NCBI GenBank assembly: GCA_016758965.1
Contig: JAEPRB010000020.1
Span: 62,001 to 126,000, forward strand
Origin: Circinella minor
Taxonomy: Eukaryota; Mucoromycota; Mucoromycetes; Mucorales; Lichtheimiaceae
Reading direction: 5' to 3'
DNA length: 64,000 nt
The notes beneath the pieces were generated by a model. That model was not told the origin of the DNA and did no database searches. It saw only the letters and a program-made list of their open reading frames with translations. This document shows positions 1 to 12,848 of the stretch, one piece after another. A program made the position numbers and the translations under genes. Position 1 is the first letter of the stretch. The number at the start of each line of letters is the position of its first letter.

Positions 1-3000
1 ATGTTAGATTGTTACCTTGAGAATAAGCCGCCTGGTTTTGATGGTGGTTATTGTTATTATCATGTGGATGACGGTGATCATGAAGATGATTATTATTTTT
101 TATGTTACTATGATTATTACTGTTGCCAATACTCTCGTACATATGGCGAGCCAAAGCGGTGGGTATTCTTGAAGGTAATCCCACTAATGATGTCGGCTCA
201 GTGGTAGCAAAAGAATTAGGCGTTTCAATACCAAAAACTTGAAGTAAAGTGTGGAATAATTTGGCCCGACGGATAGGTTTGGTGATCCTTGTAACACGGG
301 CATTTTCATTTTTTGTGAATCCACCGCTGGCAAGTTGATGACGGATACTTTCCATGGCAGGTGCATATATGACAATGATATGAAGATGACAAAGATCGGG
401 ATCCATATCAGTGGTTTCTAGTAGATAGCGAAGCGTTTCATGTGATGGAGCGTCTACAAGAAGACAGTTATATGGTTCGCCTCGTCGTCCACTAGCCCGC
501 GCACACTCAAGAGCATCTTGTACTGAAGAAACACATGTTGCTACAACAGTGGATGGCAGTAAAGAACATATCATGGAGCCTTGGCGTGGTGATGTACTTA
601 GTAGCAAACGCTGTTTACCCAGAATTTTGCTAAGCTGTTCAAGTTCGCGATTCCGGCGGTCGGAATCAACCCCAGGTTCAGCAACAGAGGATGATTTGGT
701 TACGCGAACTCTAAAATAGAATGTTGATCCAACATCGATATCCGATTCGACCCACACATCACCTCCCATGAGTCGTACGAGTTCAAGACATATTGATAAC
801 CCAAGACCAGTACCACCAAAATTACTATTATACGTATATGGATTAAGTTAGCAGCTTATAATACTCTTTCAATTTTTACTTCAGTTGTCGTCTTTCTTAA
901 ATGATTACCGAGTGGTCGAGCCATCTACTTGACTAAAAGGTACAAACAAACTCTTGATTTGTTCTTTTGTCATTCCAATACCGGTATCTTGAACAGAAAA
1001 TCGAAGCATAAGCTCATCATCTCCCAATGGTGTCTTAAGTAGTTCTGTTTCTTTTTCTACACTGCATCGTACAACGACTTCACCATGCATCGTAAATTTG
1101 ATGGCATTACCAATAAGGTTCATAAGAACCCTGGTGTTATAATTATTTAAGTTTTTTTTTTTGATATGTAAGTATATAGTTTGTAATCTTGAATAAAAAA
1201 TATACCTATATAATAATATACTTACTGGCCAATTCGATTTCCATCTGCATAAATCATTTCTGGGACGTCTTTGTCCGTGAAACACGTTAATTCCAAATTT
1301 TTATTAGATGCAAGTGTAATTAGTAATTCGACTCGATCCTCGATTAAATCTTCCACATAAAACAGACCATAATGTAATTTGACTTTATGTGCTTCAAGCT
1401 TGCTGAAATCAAGCAAATCATCTTATATATAAACATAAAAAGAGTATAAAGGTATCTGTTTTGTTATTCTCCAGTATTCCTATATGTAGCTCATTTTCAC
1501 GAGATAAAACAACTATTACCAATGATTTGCAACAGCATTTCACAACTCTGCTTGGCGATAAAAACAAATTCACGTTGCTCAGGATCCAGTCTTGTATTAC
1601 TGAGCAACTGAATCATACCATAGAAACCAGCAAATGGTGTTCGTAATTCATGTGCTATTTAAAACATATACACAGTTATTTTTCATTATACACGTACCAT
1701 ATATGGAAATGCCATGTAAAAAATGAAAAAAAAAATGTATCACTTACACATATTTGCCAGGAAATTGGATTTCAATTCTGTTGCTTTAAGTGCTTGTTCA
1801 CGACTCGATCGGGCTTCTTCTAAAGCTTCCCGTTGTTTTGCAATCATTCGCGTATTTGCCATCGTTGCTTTCTGTACAGACTTGAATAGCAAAGCATTTG
1901 TAATAGATATACCAATTTGATGGCATAAAATGTGAAGCACTGTCACATGTTTATGAGTAAAAGTATTAAGATTGGCTTGAAGATATAATACACCAACGAG
2001 TGTGTTCTTGTGAATGCATGGCATACAAATAACAGACTTGGGACCTGATCTTGCAAACCAAGTGCCAGTTGCAAAACGGGTATCCTCCATTGTGTTTGGA
2101 ATAAACAAAATGTTCTGAGTATGAATGACATAATGAACCACAAGTGTAGAAATCAAATTATCGTCGTTAACGTCTGTTACCGAAGAAGAAGAAGGGGCAG
2201 AATCATCATGTAATGGTTTAGGTGGATCAAATGTCTCACAACCGGTTAATCGACTGGAATGAGCAGCAATCCCAAAATTACCTTCCTTAATGATGATTGC
2301 ACCTGATTCAGCAGCTGAATTAGTCATGATGATTTGCATCATTTTTTTTAATAATTCATCAAACGAGTTCATTTCGTTGGATATGACTTGTGAACTTTTG
2401 ATAATGGATGTTAAATCGACGATATCCAGGGATAAAATGGCTGTTTCAGAGGTACATGATGTGGCTTCTTCTTCACCATAAAGTTCACGGATTGACGGTT
2501 CCGGCATGATATCTTCCCAAACGATGCCTTGCTCCATGACAGGGACAATATCAGAAGGCAGCTCTTCAGAAGTTTGAGTGGATGCATCCACAGATTTGGC
2601 AATGACCGTTTGTTCATCCAATATGCTGCTGTGTTTTTCGGATAAATGACGAGCTGTACCCCAGGCGTCCCATGCATTATAAATCTCGAGAGATTGTTGG
2701 AGCATTGGAAGAGCAAGCATTTTCATGTGGCTACGAATATAATGCTCCGCTGTAAGCTGGTAAGCGAGTGCAAGAAAGGGATGCCATTGACCTTGAGTAC
2801 CAAGCTCGATTGCGTCATTATAAAGCGTTGGTGTTAATAATGAATCTTCAAGTGTTGACAGTTCGGCCTCCTATTTAATAATCAAAAACACCACCACCAA
2901 AAGAAATTAGTACGTATTACAACATATAAACATGTACATATACTGTTTATTATTTGTATGTATCAAAAAAATCAAAACATACCACAAGTTTATGATACAT

Positions 3001-6000
3001 CCGATAATTAATCTCTGACTGGGTAGCCCATTCATTCAATGCTTGTTGATTCTTTTCAATCTGGATACGGTACTTGCTGATCGTGTCTTTATCCACATTA
3101 TCACGAATACAAGCAATCATAGCTATACTATGATAAAAAATAGCAATACCATAATGACGATGTTCTGGATGTTTTACAGAAGCCTCAAAGATATGAAATC
3201 CCAATTGAGCCGCTTCCCGATGATGATCAAAATGTACTAATACAATAATTTTGAGACTCCAGTGCCAATTGAACGGACTACTACTATTGCTTGAATTGAT
3301 AACATAGTTCTTGTTACTGCGCACATTTTCCAGAAGTCCTTTTGCTTCAAAATTTGGATCATCAAATGCCTTGTCTGCATCTGTCGACATTTTGCCTTGA
3401 AGTGCTAATATAGAGCGCCCTAAAGAGACATTCAAGTTAAATATGGCATCTTTTTTCATATCATCTTCTTCAGATTCTTCAATCATATCGCTTAAATATG
3501 TTTGGAGTTCGGATAAATTACAGCCTGTATAGTAAAGTGTTGTCGATATATGAAAGAGAGCCATGGATGAAAATATCTGTATATATTCAATATTAATATA
3601 TCAATATGTGTTGTATTCTTTTTGTCATGAGGGAAGCGTAAATGTTGTCGTTCTTGGGTACCATCATCATGTCTCTCTCTCTCTCTCTCAACTTATAGTG
3701 TTTATTTTGTTACCTTATCACCGCCAGCAACAGCATATTTATATGCACGTTGAAAATGCTTGATACAATCTCTAAAATGACACCCTGGCGACCATTGTGC
3801 AAGCATACCATAATGTACTACGATGGATTGTGCAATTTCTGGATTACCAGCATATTTTTTACTGATTTGTAGACCAAGTTCGCCCAGCTGGGCACCGAAT
3901 CCATATTCTTTTAGCCGGGCAGCAGTACAACCTAACCAGATAAATCCACTTCCACTGGTCACGCTATGCCCATGTTCAAGTGACAGTTCCACCAATTTGA
4001 TCGCTATCATGTCCACGAGTGTAGGGCTTAGCCAGATTGCGCCTGTACATGCTTCATTCAATAACGTCATAATAGCCAACATTCTTCTATCCCTACATCG
4101 TTCCATAGCGACTAATCCATCAAATCCAGTTTCTAATATGCGTTTTTTTACTTTGTTGTAAAGTGGATATACATCGGTAATAGCTGTGGCTTTATCATCA
4201 TTACTAGGAAGCGTCATCGTTGGGGTATGTAAATCAGCTCGTATATTATCCATACCCAATTCACGCAAAGCATCAAAAATAGCTTCGATTCCCCGGTCAT
4301 TTTGTTGTAATTGAAAATACATCCGTGCTTGAACTCTCCATGCTTGCGCTCGTTCCACTGGACGCCCTTGTGTATGTGCCATGATTTGATCTAACAATGC
4401 ATTGGCTTCTTCTCGTTTATTGCTCCACCAATCCAATTCTGCCATTCTCATATGTAAATCCAATGTTTCTCGATACGACACATCTGGCGAACTTTCCTCA
4501 TCCCATGGATTTGATGCTAACAATGTCATTGCACACTCATAATAAATACGAGCAATTTGAAGTGCGCCAGAAGAAAGTGCTTCTTCTCCTGCCTTGATAA
4601 GTATGTGTCGATATTTAGCCCTGGACCGAAAACGTTTAATTAAATCAGCACTCTTGACGAAATGGTCGGCTGTCAAAAAAACATCAGTAGACAAACTAGT
4701 ATCATTGTCGATCATAAGCATTTGACCAATTCGTAAATGCATTTTTTCCCGGTCTTTATCGTCTACAAGCATAGAAGATGCTTGACAATATCGGTCATGA
4801 CTGAACTGATATTCGTTGTTACCAATTTTTGGTTGAATGATACCTTCTTGTAATGCTGTTTGTAAACCTGTCACGGCCTGATTATCTCGTTGTTTATGAT
4901 TAGAATTATTGTCATGAGCGGGAGGAGTATGATAGGCGTCTGTCGGTGCATGTTCAAGTGAATCTAACACAAGATGATCAGTATCGCCACTGACGATACT
5001 GATACTGTCACTAAGGTCACTGCAAGAATCATCTAGACTGCAAACAAGATCTGTTGCCATCATAAGCCATTTTATTTGTCGAAAGTCAAACACTGTACCA
5101 ATAAGACTAGCCCACATTAAAAATGCTTGTGTGTAATGATCTAGATCTTTGAGATGTGATACCAGATGTCGCACATCGAGAACCCCGTCAATCACAAGAC
5201 CTCCACTAATACTAGTAGCACCACTACCAGTGCTATCCCTATTATTAATACTATTATTACTACTGTTGCTACCGTTCTTTGTTGGTGGTGGTGGTGGTAA
5301 TGACGATGATGATACTTGTTGTTGCTTTGGTGGAAATAACATTTGGTTTACGTTGTCAAGTCGGAATTTCCATTGTTTTGCGTCCCAGTCAAGCCAGATA
5401 TCACCCTTTCGTTTCATCATTAACATTAACTGTTTGGCGTAAAATGGGTTTCCATGGGTACGGTGAAACACGATATCAGCTAATGGTTGAACAGATTCAG
5501 CCGTTTGATGTAAAGTTTGACTAACAAGTTGTAAGATAGCATCTACTCCAAGCGCTGCAAGTTTAATAAATGTTACTCGGGCATCCGGATTATCTTCTGG
5601 GTCAATCTCGTCTTGGACACATTTGGGTAATTTATCACGACATGTAAGAATAAGAAGCATCTTGATACGGGCAGAAATCAAATTGGATATTAAATGTAAT
5701 GATGGTTCATCTAATGTTTATATGATTTTGATTAAAAATAAAGGGTAGAATAAAATAAAGAAAGGAGAGGATAGTTATTTTCATTATTAGATATATTAGT
5801 CATATCGATTTTTATTACTTACCTGCTTCATGTAAATCATCTAAACACTGTAGTCAATTTAATACGTAAGAAGGATTGTTCATGGTTGGTGGGTTAGAGT
5901 AGAGCCATGTGGTTAGTATCAGCTGGTTATTGTTAAAACCAAATTAGATTGAAAAAAAAGAAAGGTAATTAAAACATAACAAAACTTACTAGTGTAATTG

Positions 6001-6095
6001 TCTTTTTCCTCGTGATAGTTTTAATCACATTTAGAAATACCTATCAATTATAACTCACCATGAGTTCAACAAGAATTACATAACTTGTGATTTTG

Positions 6096-6127
<32 letters not shown>

Positions 6128-8575
6128 TCTATCCGAAACATAAATAGAATACTTTACCGCATGAAATCGCGATTCGGTACTGATATTAGGTAACATATCA
6201 TCATATATGACATTTCTCCCATGATCGCTTAATATAGGTTTTAATTCAGGCACCATATCAACCATAAGACGTAGATTACTGAAATGTGGTCCTAATTGTC
6301 GTTTTAAATCTTCATAAAAATCATGAATAACTGCTTCTGATTCAGTTAAAAGTTGACGTAAGACGGAAGATAAACAACGCAATAAACCATTATAAGGTCG
6401 TTTTTGATTGGAATCGAATTTTGAGGAACCAAGGTAACCATATTGTCTTGCGTAGTTATAAATTGAAGATCCAAGAGTCGATTTTCCTTGTGGTGTTTTT
6501 ATTGTTATTAAAAAAATAAATTAATCATTAACAAATCTAGGTCTGTGTGGATTTCTATTTTTATACATGCACACACAAACAGACGTGCACAAAAGTTTAT
6601 ATTTTTTCCAAAGTAATTTTTTTTTCAAACAGTAATTTTTTTTTGTGTATACAACTAACCTATACCACCAGGTCCTGTGATGACCACAACCTCACAAGCA
6701 GCTCTATCCAAAGGAGAGGCCATTCTTGTTGGACTATCTTCGTCACCTTGATTATGATAACGTTGCTGTACATGGCTGTTGTCGTTTGCAGATCGACGAG
6801 TCGCAGCGCGTAACTGTTCAATTTCTTGATCACGACCATAAATACTATTAGGAAATTGGAACACAGAATTGATGTCATGTAGACCTAAGGGAAAAAAAAC
6901 AAGCGACTATAATAATAATAATTCACTCTTATCAAAAATTCCATTTTTCACATTATTTTACAGCTCTATATACAATAACGAATATTATATTGGTACCTCA
7001 CACCCTTCTCCTTTGAGTCTTCGTATACACTCCATTAAATCCTCCTTTACCCCATAAGCGCTATCATATCGTTCATCCACAGCCTATATAATATATATGT
7101 ATATATAAGTATTTTACTATTTTCTTGTATCCTTTATATATATATGTATTATTATTATTATTTACCTTACGCGTTAACTTATCAATAATAAGACTAACAA
7201 CAGGTGGGACATCTGGACGAACAGTATGAATTAATGGTACATTTTGAGATAAAGCTGCTTGAATAACAGACATCGGGGATCCATCAAAAGGAGTTGACCC
7301 TGTGAGTATCACAAAAAACATGATGCCCAATGAATATAAGTCGGTCCTATGATCTAGAACATTGGATGTCCGGCCCGTTTGTTCCTTTTTTTAAAAAAAA
7401 ATATACATTGTTATTATTCTTAAACTTTATAATAAAGTATATCTGGGTTACTCAAAATAAGAACATTATACTTACAGGACTAACATAAGCTAAAGCATTT
7501 TGAAATCCACGCGGGGCAGATCTTGTTGTAAAAGAACCAGATAAAGGATCCAATAAAGCTGGATCATCTAAAATATCATCATGCGCTGCTGCTGCCAAAA
7601 CTGCACGACGCCAACCTGAACTTGTAAGTAGAATATCTTCGTACGACTTGAGACCAGCACCAAAGTTCCAGATCTTTACTGTCATCGAACTATTCTTGTG
7701 CCAGTGAAACGCAGATGGACGAAGCTCACCATGTATAATACCATTCGCATGTAATAATTGTAAACAAGAACAACACTCAACTGCAAAATTTAAAAACGTT
7801 TCAATATCAATAAGTGGTGTTACCGATAATGATGTTGTTGTTGATGATTGTTCCCCTGGTTCTTGTTCCCGTTCTTCTTTAAGCTCTTTGTTGTCATCGT
7901 TTTCATCTGTTGATGTCGGTGGTGAAGTCACCCAAAGCCGATAATGTGAAAAATAACGTTGTTCGAGACATGTTAAGTCATCTTCTGAATCCTTGTCGGC
8001 ATAAATAAGAGCAGTAAGTCCGTCTTGAGGAAGTGAATGTAAATCGATGACCTGAGGAATGTAACGTTTACCATCTGGTTGTGCATAAAGTCGTCGTGCA
8101 ATGTAATATTCGCGTTCAAGCCGAATGGCATAGGGTGAAAGTTTAACAAGAACTGGTAGATTGTCATTTAGTCTATATATATATATACAGATATAGTAAC
8201 GCAGTTGATAAGCAACAAATAATATTTAAAGTGCAGGTTCAGATACTAATATAAGAATACCCACCGTTTACCATTGGCGAACGCAATGTGGCCACCTGAT
8301 CCTGGTAATAATGTAGGTTTACCAAATGTGTAATTTGGTATTAAAATATTATAAGTATCATAGTTGACGTTAAAGTTTGCTTGTGGTGGTGCGCGAGAGA
8401 GGAGTCTGTCAAGTTGAGAGGAAGTATGACGCTTATTGTTATAATGATTTGCTGTAGTAGTTGAACCACTACTATTTGGCTTATCTGACGAAGACGAGGG
8501 TGGGAAATGATGAAGTGCTTGTCGATGTAATAAATGATTATAATGGTGATGATATGGCGAGGTAGAAGAGGACAT
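1..8575 (-). CDS. Giant hybrid histidine kinase (pseudokinase-AAA-TPR-GAF-HisKA-HATPase), 3' partial
   Basis: A two-component sensor of the fungal Mak2/Mak3-like class, which in other fungi feeds stress (peroxide) signals into a phosphorelay. About 2,340 residues are visible over 15 exons: 8575-8265, 8172-7476, 7384-7166, 7083-6997, 6884-6660, 6486-6158, 6040-5990, 5847-5823, 5710-3714, 3576-2983, 2870-1748, 1654-1520, 1421-1226, 1130-909, 824-<1. Order: a protein-kinase-like domain (residues 1-440), a P-loop split by an intron (GPGGIGKST) with a Walker B-like LDDLHEAD, a long helical/TPR-like middle, a GAF domain (about 1650-1850), the H-box SHELRTPF, the N-box NAIKFT, DTGIGM and the G2 box GTGLGLS, then a receiver-like segment (LLVDAP, later TKP). 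The C-terminal receiver must lie beyond base 1. The kinase lobe has HGELRPSAF in place of HRDxKPxN and NFG in place of DFG, so it is probably inactive. The start at 8575 is the first Met; a Ser/His-rich tail follows it. Confidence 0.9.
6097..6126. repeat. Poly(A) homopolymer in a kinase intron
   Basis: An uninterrupted A tract of nearly 30 bases lies inside the intron between exons 6 and 7 of the hybrid kinase. Read on the gene strand it is a poly-T tract about 60 nt upstream of the 3' splice site. It is a likely site of length variation and sequencing error. Confidence 0.9.
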
Positions 8576-9038
8576 TTTGTATAATGTTAATGATAATACT
8601 ACTGGATTATAAATATAAAGGAGAAAGGTTTCTTATTTTTTTTTTCGTTTATTTACTCTTCTCTCAGCTCTCTCACTCCTCTATTATGATCTTCTCTTTC
8701 CCACTCTTTAAAGTGATGAATAAAGGGGAGAAAATAGTAAATTTAAATAAAAAAAAATACTGTGTGATAAAAAAAAAATAGAAAAATAAAAAGAAGAAAA
8801 AAAAAAAGTATAAATAAATGCAAGTCGTCATGTACAATTTAAAATAAAAAAATTCGAGGCAGTGTAACAATAGTATTACAAGAAACAATGTCCCTTTATA
8901 CAAGTGTGCTGATGAGCAACTCCAAAAACGTTATAATTCGAAATTTTATTTTATTTGGGGTATATAACTCAATATTATAACATTAAAATCGGCTGACCTT
9001 TTTAAATAAACAATAAAATTTATATTTGCGAGTATATA
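8576..9038. other. Intergenic, A/T homopolymer-rich
   Basis: This gap lies between the start of the hybrid kinase and the stop of the four-pass membrane protein. It is pyrimidine/A-rich with several T and A runs of 8-11 bases. I see no gene in it. It should carry the hybrid-kinase promoter and the membrane protein's 3' UTR. Confidence 0.7.
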
Positions 9039-10299
9039 TCAAGAATCATAAGGTGGAGGAGGAAGTACTTTTTTACTACTATCTTTATGTGATGGTTTAG
9101 AATTATTTAATACAATAATATTTCTGCCACTGGGTCCCATTCCATGCATTGGCATAGCCCCACCTCCACCTGCCATCATAGGTGGTGGAACTCCTGGAGG
9201 TGGTGGACCATGATGGTGGTGATGATGATGTGGTGGAAGACCACCTCTATGTGGCATTGCCACATGATCCACTGGTGCTCCTATGATGCTGGATAAAATG
9301 ATGGCTTTTTTGATACGATAAGATCGGAAACACATTGCCCAATATACCTGTTTTTTTTTTTTTTGTTTTAGTTATTTTAACAATAATCATTTCGATCGCA
9401 TTTTTTTTTTTTTTTTGGTTTGTAAACAATAAAGGGGGAGGGGCTCTTACATAAAAACCAATCATCATAAGGATCGCCATTAAGCCAAATTTAAGTTCAT
9501 CTTCCCAAGTTCTACTACAGTTGTAGAAATCGTCTTCCGTCCTGATCTTAGTGTCACCCACCGCTGGTTGTAGTCCATCCGATCCGATATCAGTACACCA
9601 GCTAATATAATCGTCTCGTTGTACAATGAATAAAATTACATTTATAAGACCGTCTACAAGGACTATAAATAAACACACGATAATTGCATGCTGTGCTGTT
9701 CGGATGTAATCTAGTAGATCCTATCATATATTTCAATGTTAATAATAATAACAAAAAATAAATGGAAATACTATATATTTATATAATTGATTTTTTTTTG
9801 TACGAATTTGAATATATCATTATCCTATATTATATACTTACCAGATATAATGCTCCCAATGCTAATAATGATACTATTGCAAGTAATAAATTTGCTACTC
9901 CAAATACGATTAATGGGGAGGATGACAAATGTGAATAAAAAGCTATATTGTTAAAATATATAATAAGGATGATAATGTAAGTTAACCAGTCACTGTGTTT
10001 TCCAGAAGAGCGTTTGCAGAATGAATGAGTCAACAACTTACGGCTATAGGTCTGAAAAGAAACAATGGAAAAATATAACGAGAGGCCCTAATTGATTATT
10101 ATTATATTTGATTAATTGTAAGAATTTTATCATCATATAAAAATGTAGGTAGAAGAAATATATGACTTACCACCCATATTACGCATGCTAGTGCGCTACC
10201 AACTCTTAAATGTATACATCCACAACATTTCCGTAATGCCTGATGTTGAGTATGCATCACTCTTCTTTTTTTGTACGGTCGAAATAGATAAAAATCCAT
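9039..10299 (-). CDS. Four-pass membrane protein with PPxY tail
   Basis: A predicted membrane protein of about 272 residues that I do not recognise as a named family; its layout resembles MARVEL- or tetraspanin-like fungal proteins. Exons as read: 10299-10171, 10051-10042, 9942-9842, 9720-9451, 9347-9039. Four hydrophobic segments are visible: around LRVGSALACVIWV, LIVFGVANLLLAIVSLLALG, AIIVCLFIVLVDGLINVILF, and FGLMAILMMIGFYVYWAM. A loop of about 50 residues with WC and NC cysteines lies between the third and fourth. The cytosolic tail has a His stretch, Pro/Gly/Met-rich sequence, and ends PPPPYDS, which contains a PPxY motif of the kind bound by WW domains of Rsp5/NEDD4 ligases. The second exon is only 10 nt. 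An upstream in-frame Met at 10374 would add 25 residues; I prefer 10299 because the extra segment looks like 5' UTR. It is divergent from the Nudix gene, with about 275 bp between them. Confidence 0.72.
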
Positions 10300-10574
10300 G
10301 ATAAACTTGAGTGGATGAAGAAGAAAAATATGTAAAGAAGAAAAAGGAGGAAAATGCCGAGCCGACAATACCAATAAAAAAAAAGTTTATACGAGCATAA
10401 TAATAGAAAACCTAATCCAGTGTTTTGTTTGTCAATGTTCCAAATTTGGTATCTGGCCTAGTTTAGGGTTTTAGAGGTTAAAAAAAATTCAGCTTAATTG
10501 GTGATATTAGAAGCTTTCATAATAAAAACACACATAAACTTTTTTTTATAATAATAATAATAATAATAATAGTT

Positions 10575-11521
10575 ATGTCAGCGTCGCGTGCAGCACTTAC
10601 TTTGGATACACAAACACTTTTGCTTTTTAGTCGTCGCTTATTGAACTGTCCAAAATATAAATTCGGGTACAAAAGTAATGTCAAAGATGCAGCTGTATTA
10701 ATGCCCTTATGTACTGTCGATGGTCAATCCAGTGTATTATTTACAGTTCGTAATCTTAACATGAGAAGTCATCGTGGAGAAATAAGGTAACTTTAAACAG
10801 TTTTTAACATTATTTATTATTTTCTTTTTTGTATTGTGAAATCACATTTCCACGGATGACGATATCTTTTTCTAATATATATTCCCACCGTATTTTATAG
10901 TTTCCCAGGTGGAAAGGCAGGTACTTTAAAATATTATCGGATCATCAATTAATCAGTTATATTAGGAAAAAAAAGTTATAAGAATCAAAGAATCACTAAT
11001 TTTATATACGTATCATCATGGTAACACTATGTCAAAAAGATATTGAAGATCCATCACTGGAACATACAGCTTTAAGAGAAACACAAGAAGAAGTTGGAAT
11101 TGATCCATCATCCATTGATATTCTGGGCAGTTATTCTCCTCTTCCAAACTATAATGGTTCTTTACGCGTCCATTCCTATCTTGGATTTATAAGAAATCCA
11201 TTAGATCCAAATTTGTTGAAATACAACGAAGATGAAGTATCAACCGTATTTACATTACCATTAGAATATCTTGCAAGAAAAGATGTTCGCGAAATTCGAA
11301 AATTTCGAGAAACTAAACAGAAATATCCAGTATTTAAAGTACCCAAACATATTGAAGGTGAAGGTGAAATATGGGGGTTGACATCATTTATTTTAGACGG
11401 TAGGGAAGCAAAAAAAAAAAGCAATTAAAATTTTTCATTTGGTATGACTTATTGAATATTGTGCTAAAAAAAAACATTTTTAGGAATATTGCGTAAAATC
11501 ATTCCAGAACGATATCCATAA
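10575..11521 (+). CDS. Nudix hydrolase, CoA diphosphatase-like (PCD1/NUDT7-8 type)
   Basis: A Nudix hydrolase of 209 residues. Enzymes of this type cleave CoA and acyl-CoA to acyl-phosphopantetheine and 3',5'-ADP in peroxisomes or mitochondria. Exons: 10575-10786, 10901-10920, 11040-11399, 11484-11521. Joined, they give GEISFPGGKAD followed by ALRETQEEVGI, that is the FPGGK lead-in and the REtxEExG Nudix box with its metal-binding glutamates. The 20-nt second exon encodes SFPGGKA. The last exon restores the family-typical ending LDGILRKIIPERYP; reading through its donor instead gives a Lys-rich nonsense tail. No SKL-type C-terminus is visible, so peroxisomal location is uncertain. The N-terminus (SASRAALTLDTQTLLLFSRR) could act as a mitochondrial presequence. 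It converges with the SAP-domain gene downstream. Confidence 0.88.
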
Positions 11522-11759
11522 AATTGCCGGTTTTCCTCCTTATTGATTATTCATTGTTGTCTTGGTGTATAGATATATGGGATAGACAGTTAAATAGATA
11601 GAAATGGATGGATGATGGGATGATATTTATTACAGTTTTAATTTTATATATAGAGAAATGTTAATTTCTCTTGTTACGTATTTATATTCTGTTTTCTAAT
11701 TTTGAATTAATATAAAGGGAGAGGGGAGGGAACTATTTACATGTTGATTTCGTTATTAT

Positions 11760-12848
11760 TTAGGAGGAGGATGTTGTCAAAAATGAAGCGATTTTCGTAA
11801 ACCCGTTCTGTCCGCTGACGATCCATATTAAAAGAGATGAACCAACAATGGAGTTGAGTATATAATTACGAGAAGAATTATTATTTTTATCATTAATATC
11901 ATTCTTATCATTATCATTATTATTATTAATATCATTATTATTATTAGTACTATTATTAACATCATTTTGCTCACCGAATCCAGCGGATTTTTGCAATTGA
12001 TCGTGGATATCAATTCCTTTTGACTTGGATGTTTGAATCCAGTCTAATCCATTAGGTTCTGCCGAATCCAAAGATGCCCTGAAAGAATCTTTTCCCAGAA
12101 TTTGATGGCGTAAATTTCTATTTGTAGTTTTTTGTTCAAATGCTTTGACCCACGCCTGGTCAATGTCATCTGGCATTGTTGTAGAATTTTCGTTTTTATC
12201 TGCTGTGGAAGCAGAATGAGTGCTTGCAGCCTTTTCTTGTTGTTCTTTTATATGTTGTTGATGTTGCTCAACTGGTTCCATGGTCGATGGAGGAGCTTGT
12301 GAAGGTTTTGAGGAAGAAAACATACTTGGTTGTTTAGGTTTCGAACGAAGCCGACTACTACCCAACTTGAGTTCAAATGCTTCCATCCATCTTTCAGCTT
12401 CTAAGTCCTTGGTCATATTACCACCATTTTGACGAATAGCTGTTGTAGAACTACTAGGATCCGTACCACCACTACCTGGTTGAGATTCCACATGATTATT
12501 GACATCTTTGGATACAGTGTCCATGAATGTTTCCTTGGTACCAGGTAAATTGTTTTCATGACTTGCTTCTTCTGCTACAGCGGTATTAATACGTCGTTCC
12601 ATTGAATTTTCAGCCTTAGGTTGTTCTTTCAAAAGACGTTCCACAATATCTGATTTGGTACCCTTGACATCCATATTATTTTCTTGTGCAAGTTCTTCTA
12701 GCTGATTTTTTCGTAGCCGCATAAGTCCTGAACGAGTCCATGAAGATCGAGGCAAATGAATTTCATTGTTATTGAGAATCACTCTACTTGTAGAAAAAGT
12801 TCGAGTGAGACCCTTTGGTACTGATCGTTGGAATGTTCGTAATAGCAT
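11760..12848 (-). CDS. SAP-domain protein with mitochondrial presequence and C-terminal membrane segment
   Basis: A single-exon gene of 362 residues. The N-terminus (MLLRTFQRSVPKGLTRTFST) is Arg/Ser-rich without acids, typical of a mitochondrial targeting peptide. Residues about 34-72 form a SAP-like helix-extended-helix (WTRSGLMRLRKNQLEELAQE, then GTKSDIVERLL), a motif that binds DNA or RNA. The middle is low-complexity and contains two related blocks, WMEAFELKLGSSRLRSK and WVKAFEQKTTNRNLRHQ, that look like an internal repeat. A Asn/Asp run precedes the hydrophobic segment ILNSIVGSSLLIWIVSG near the C-terminus. From this I infer an inner-membrane-anchored mitochondrial protein, possibly linked to nucleoids; I cannot name it. 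It faces the Nudix gene tail-to-tail, with about 240 bp between stops. Confidence 0.78.
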   Translation of the reverse strand: MLLRTFQRSVPKGLTRTFSTSRVILNNNEIHLPRSSWTRSGLMRLRKNQLEELAQENNMDVKGTKSDIVERLLKEQPKAENSMERRINTAVAEEASHENNLPGTKETFMDTVSKDVNNHVESQPGSGGTDPSSSTTAIRQNGGNMTKDLEAERWMEAFELKLGSSRLRSKPKQPSMFSSSKPSQAPPSTMEPVEQHQQHIKEQQEKAASTHSASTADKNENSTTMPDDIDQAWVKAFEQKTTNRNLRHQILGKDSFRASLDSAEPNGLDWIQTSKSKGIDIHDQLQKSAGFGEQNDVNNSTNNNNDINNNNDNDKNDINDKNNNSSRNYILNSIVGSSLLIWIVSGQNGFTKIASFLTTSSS

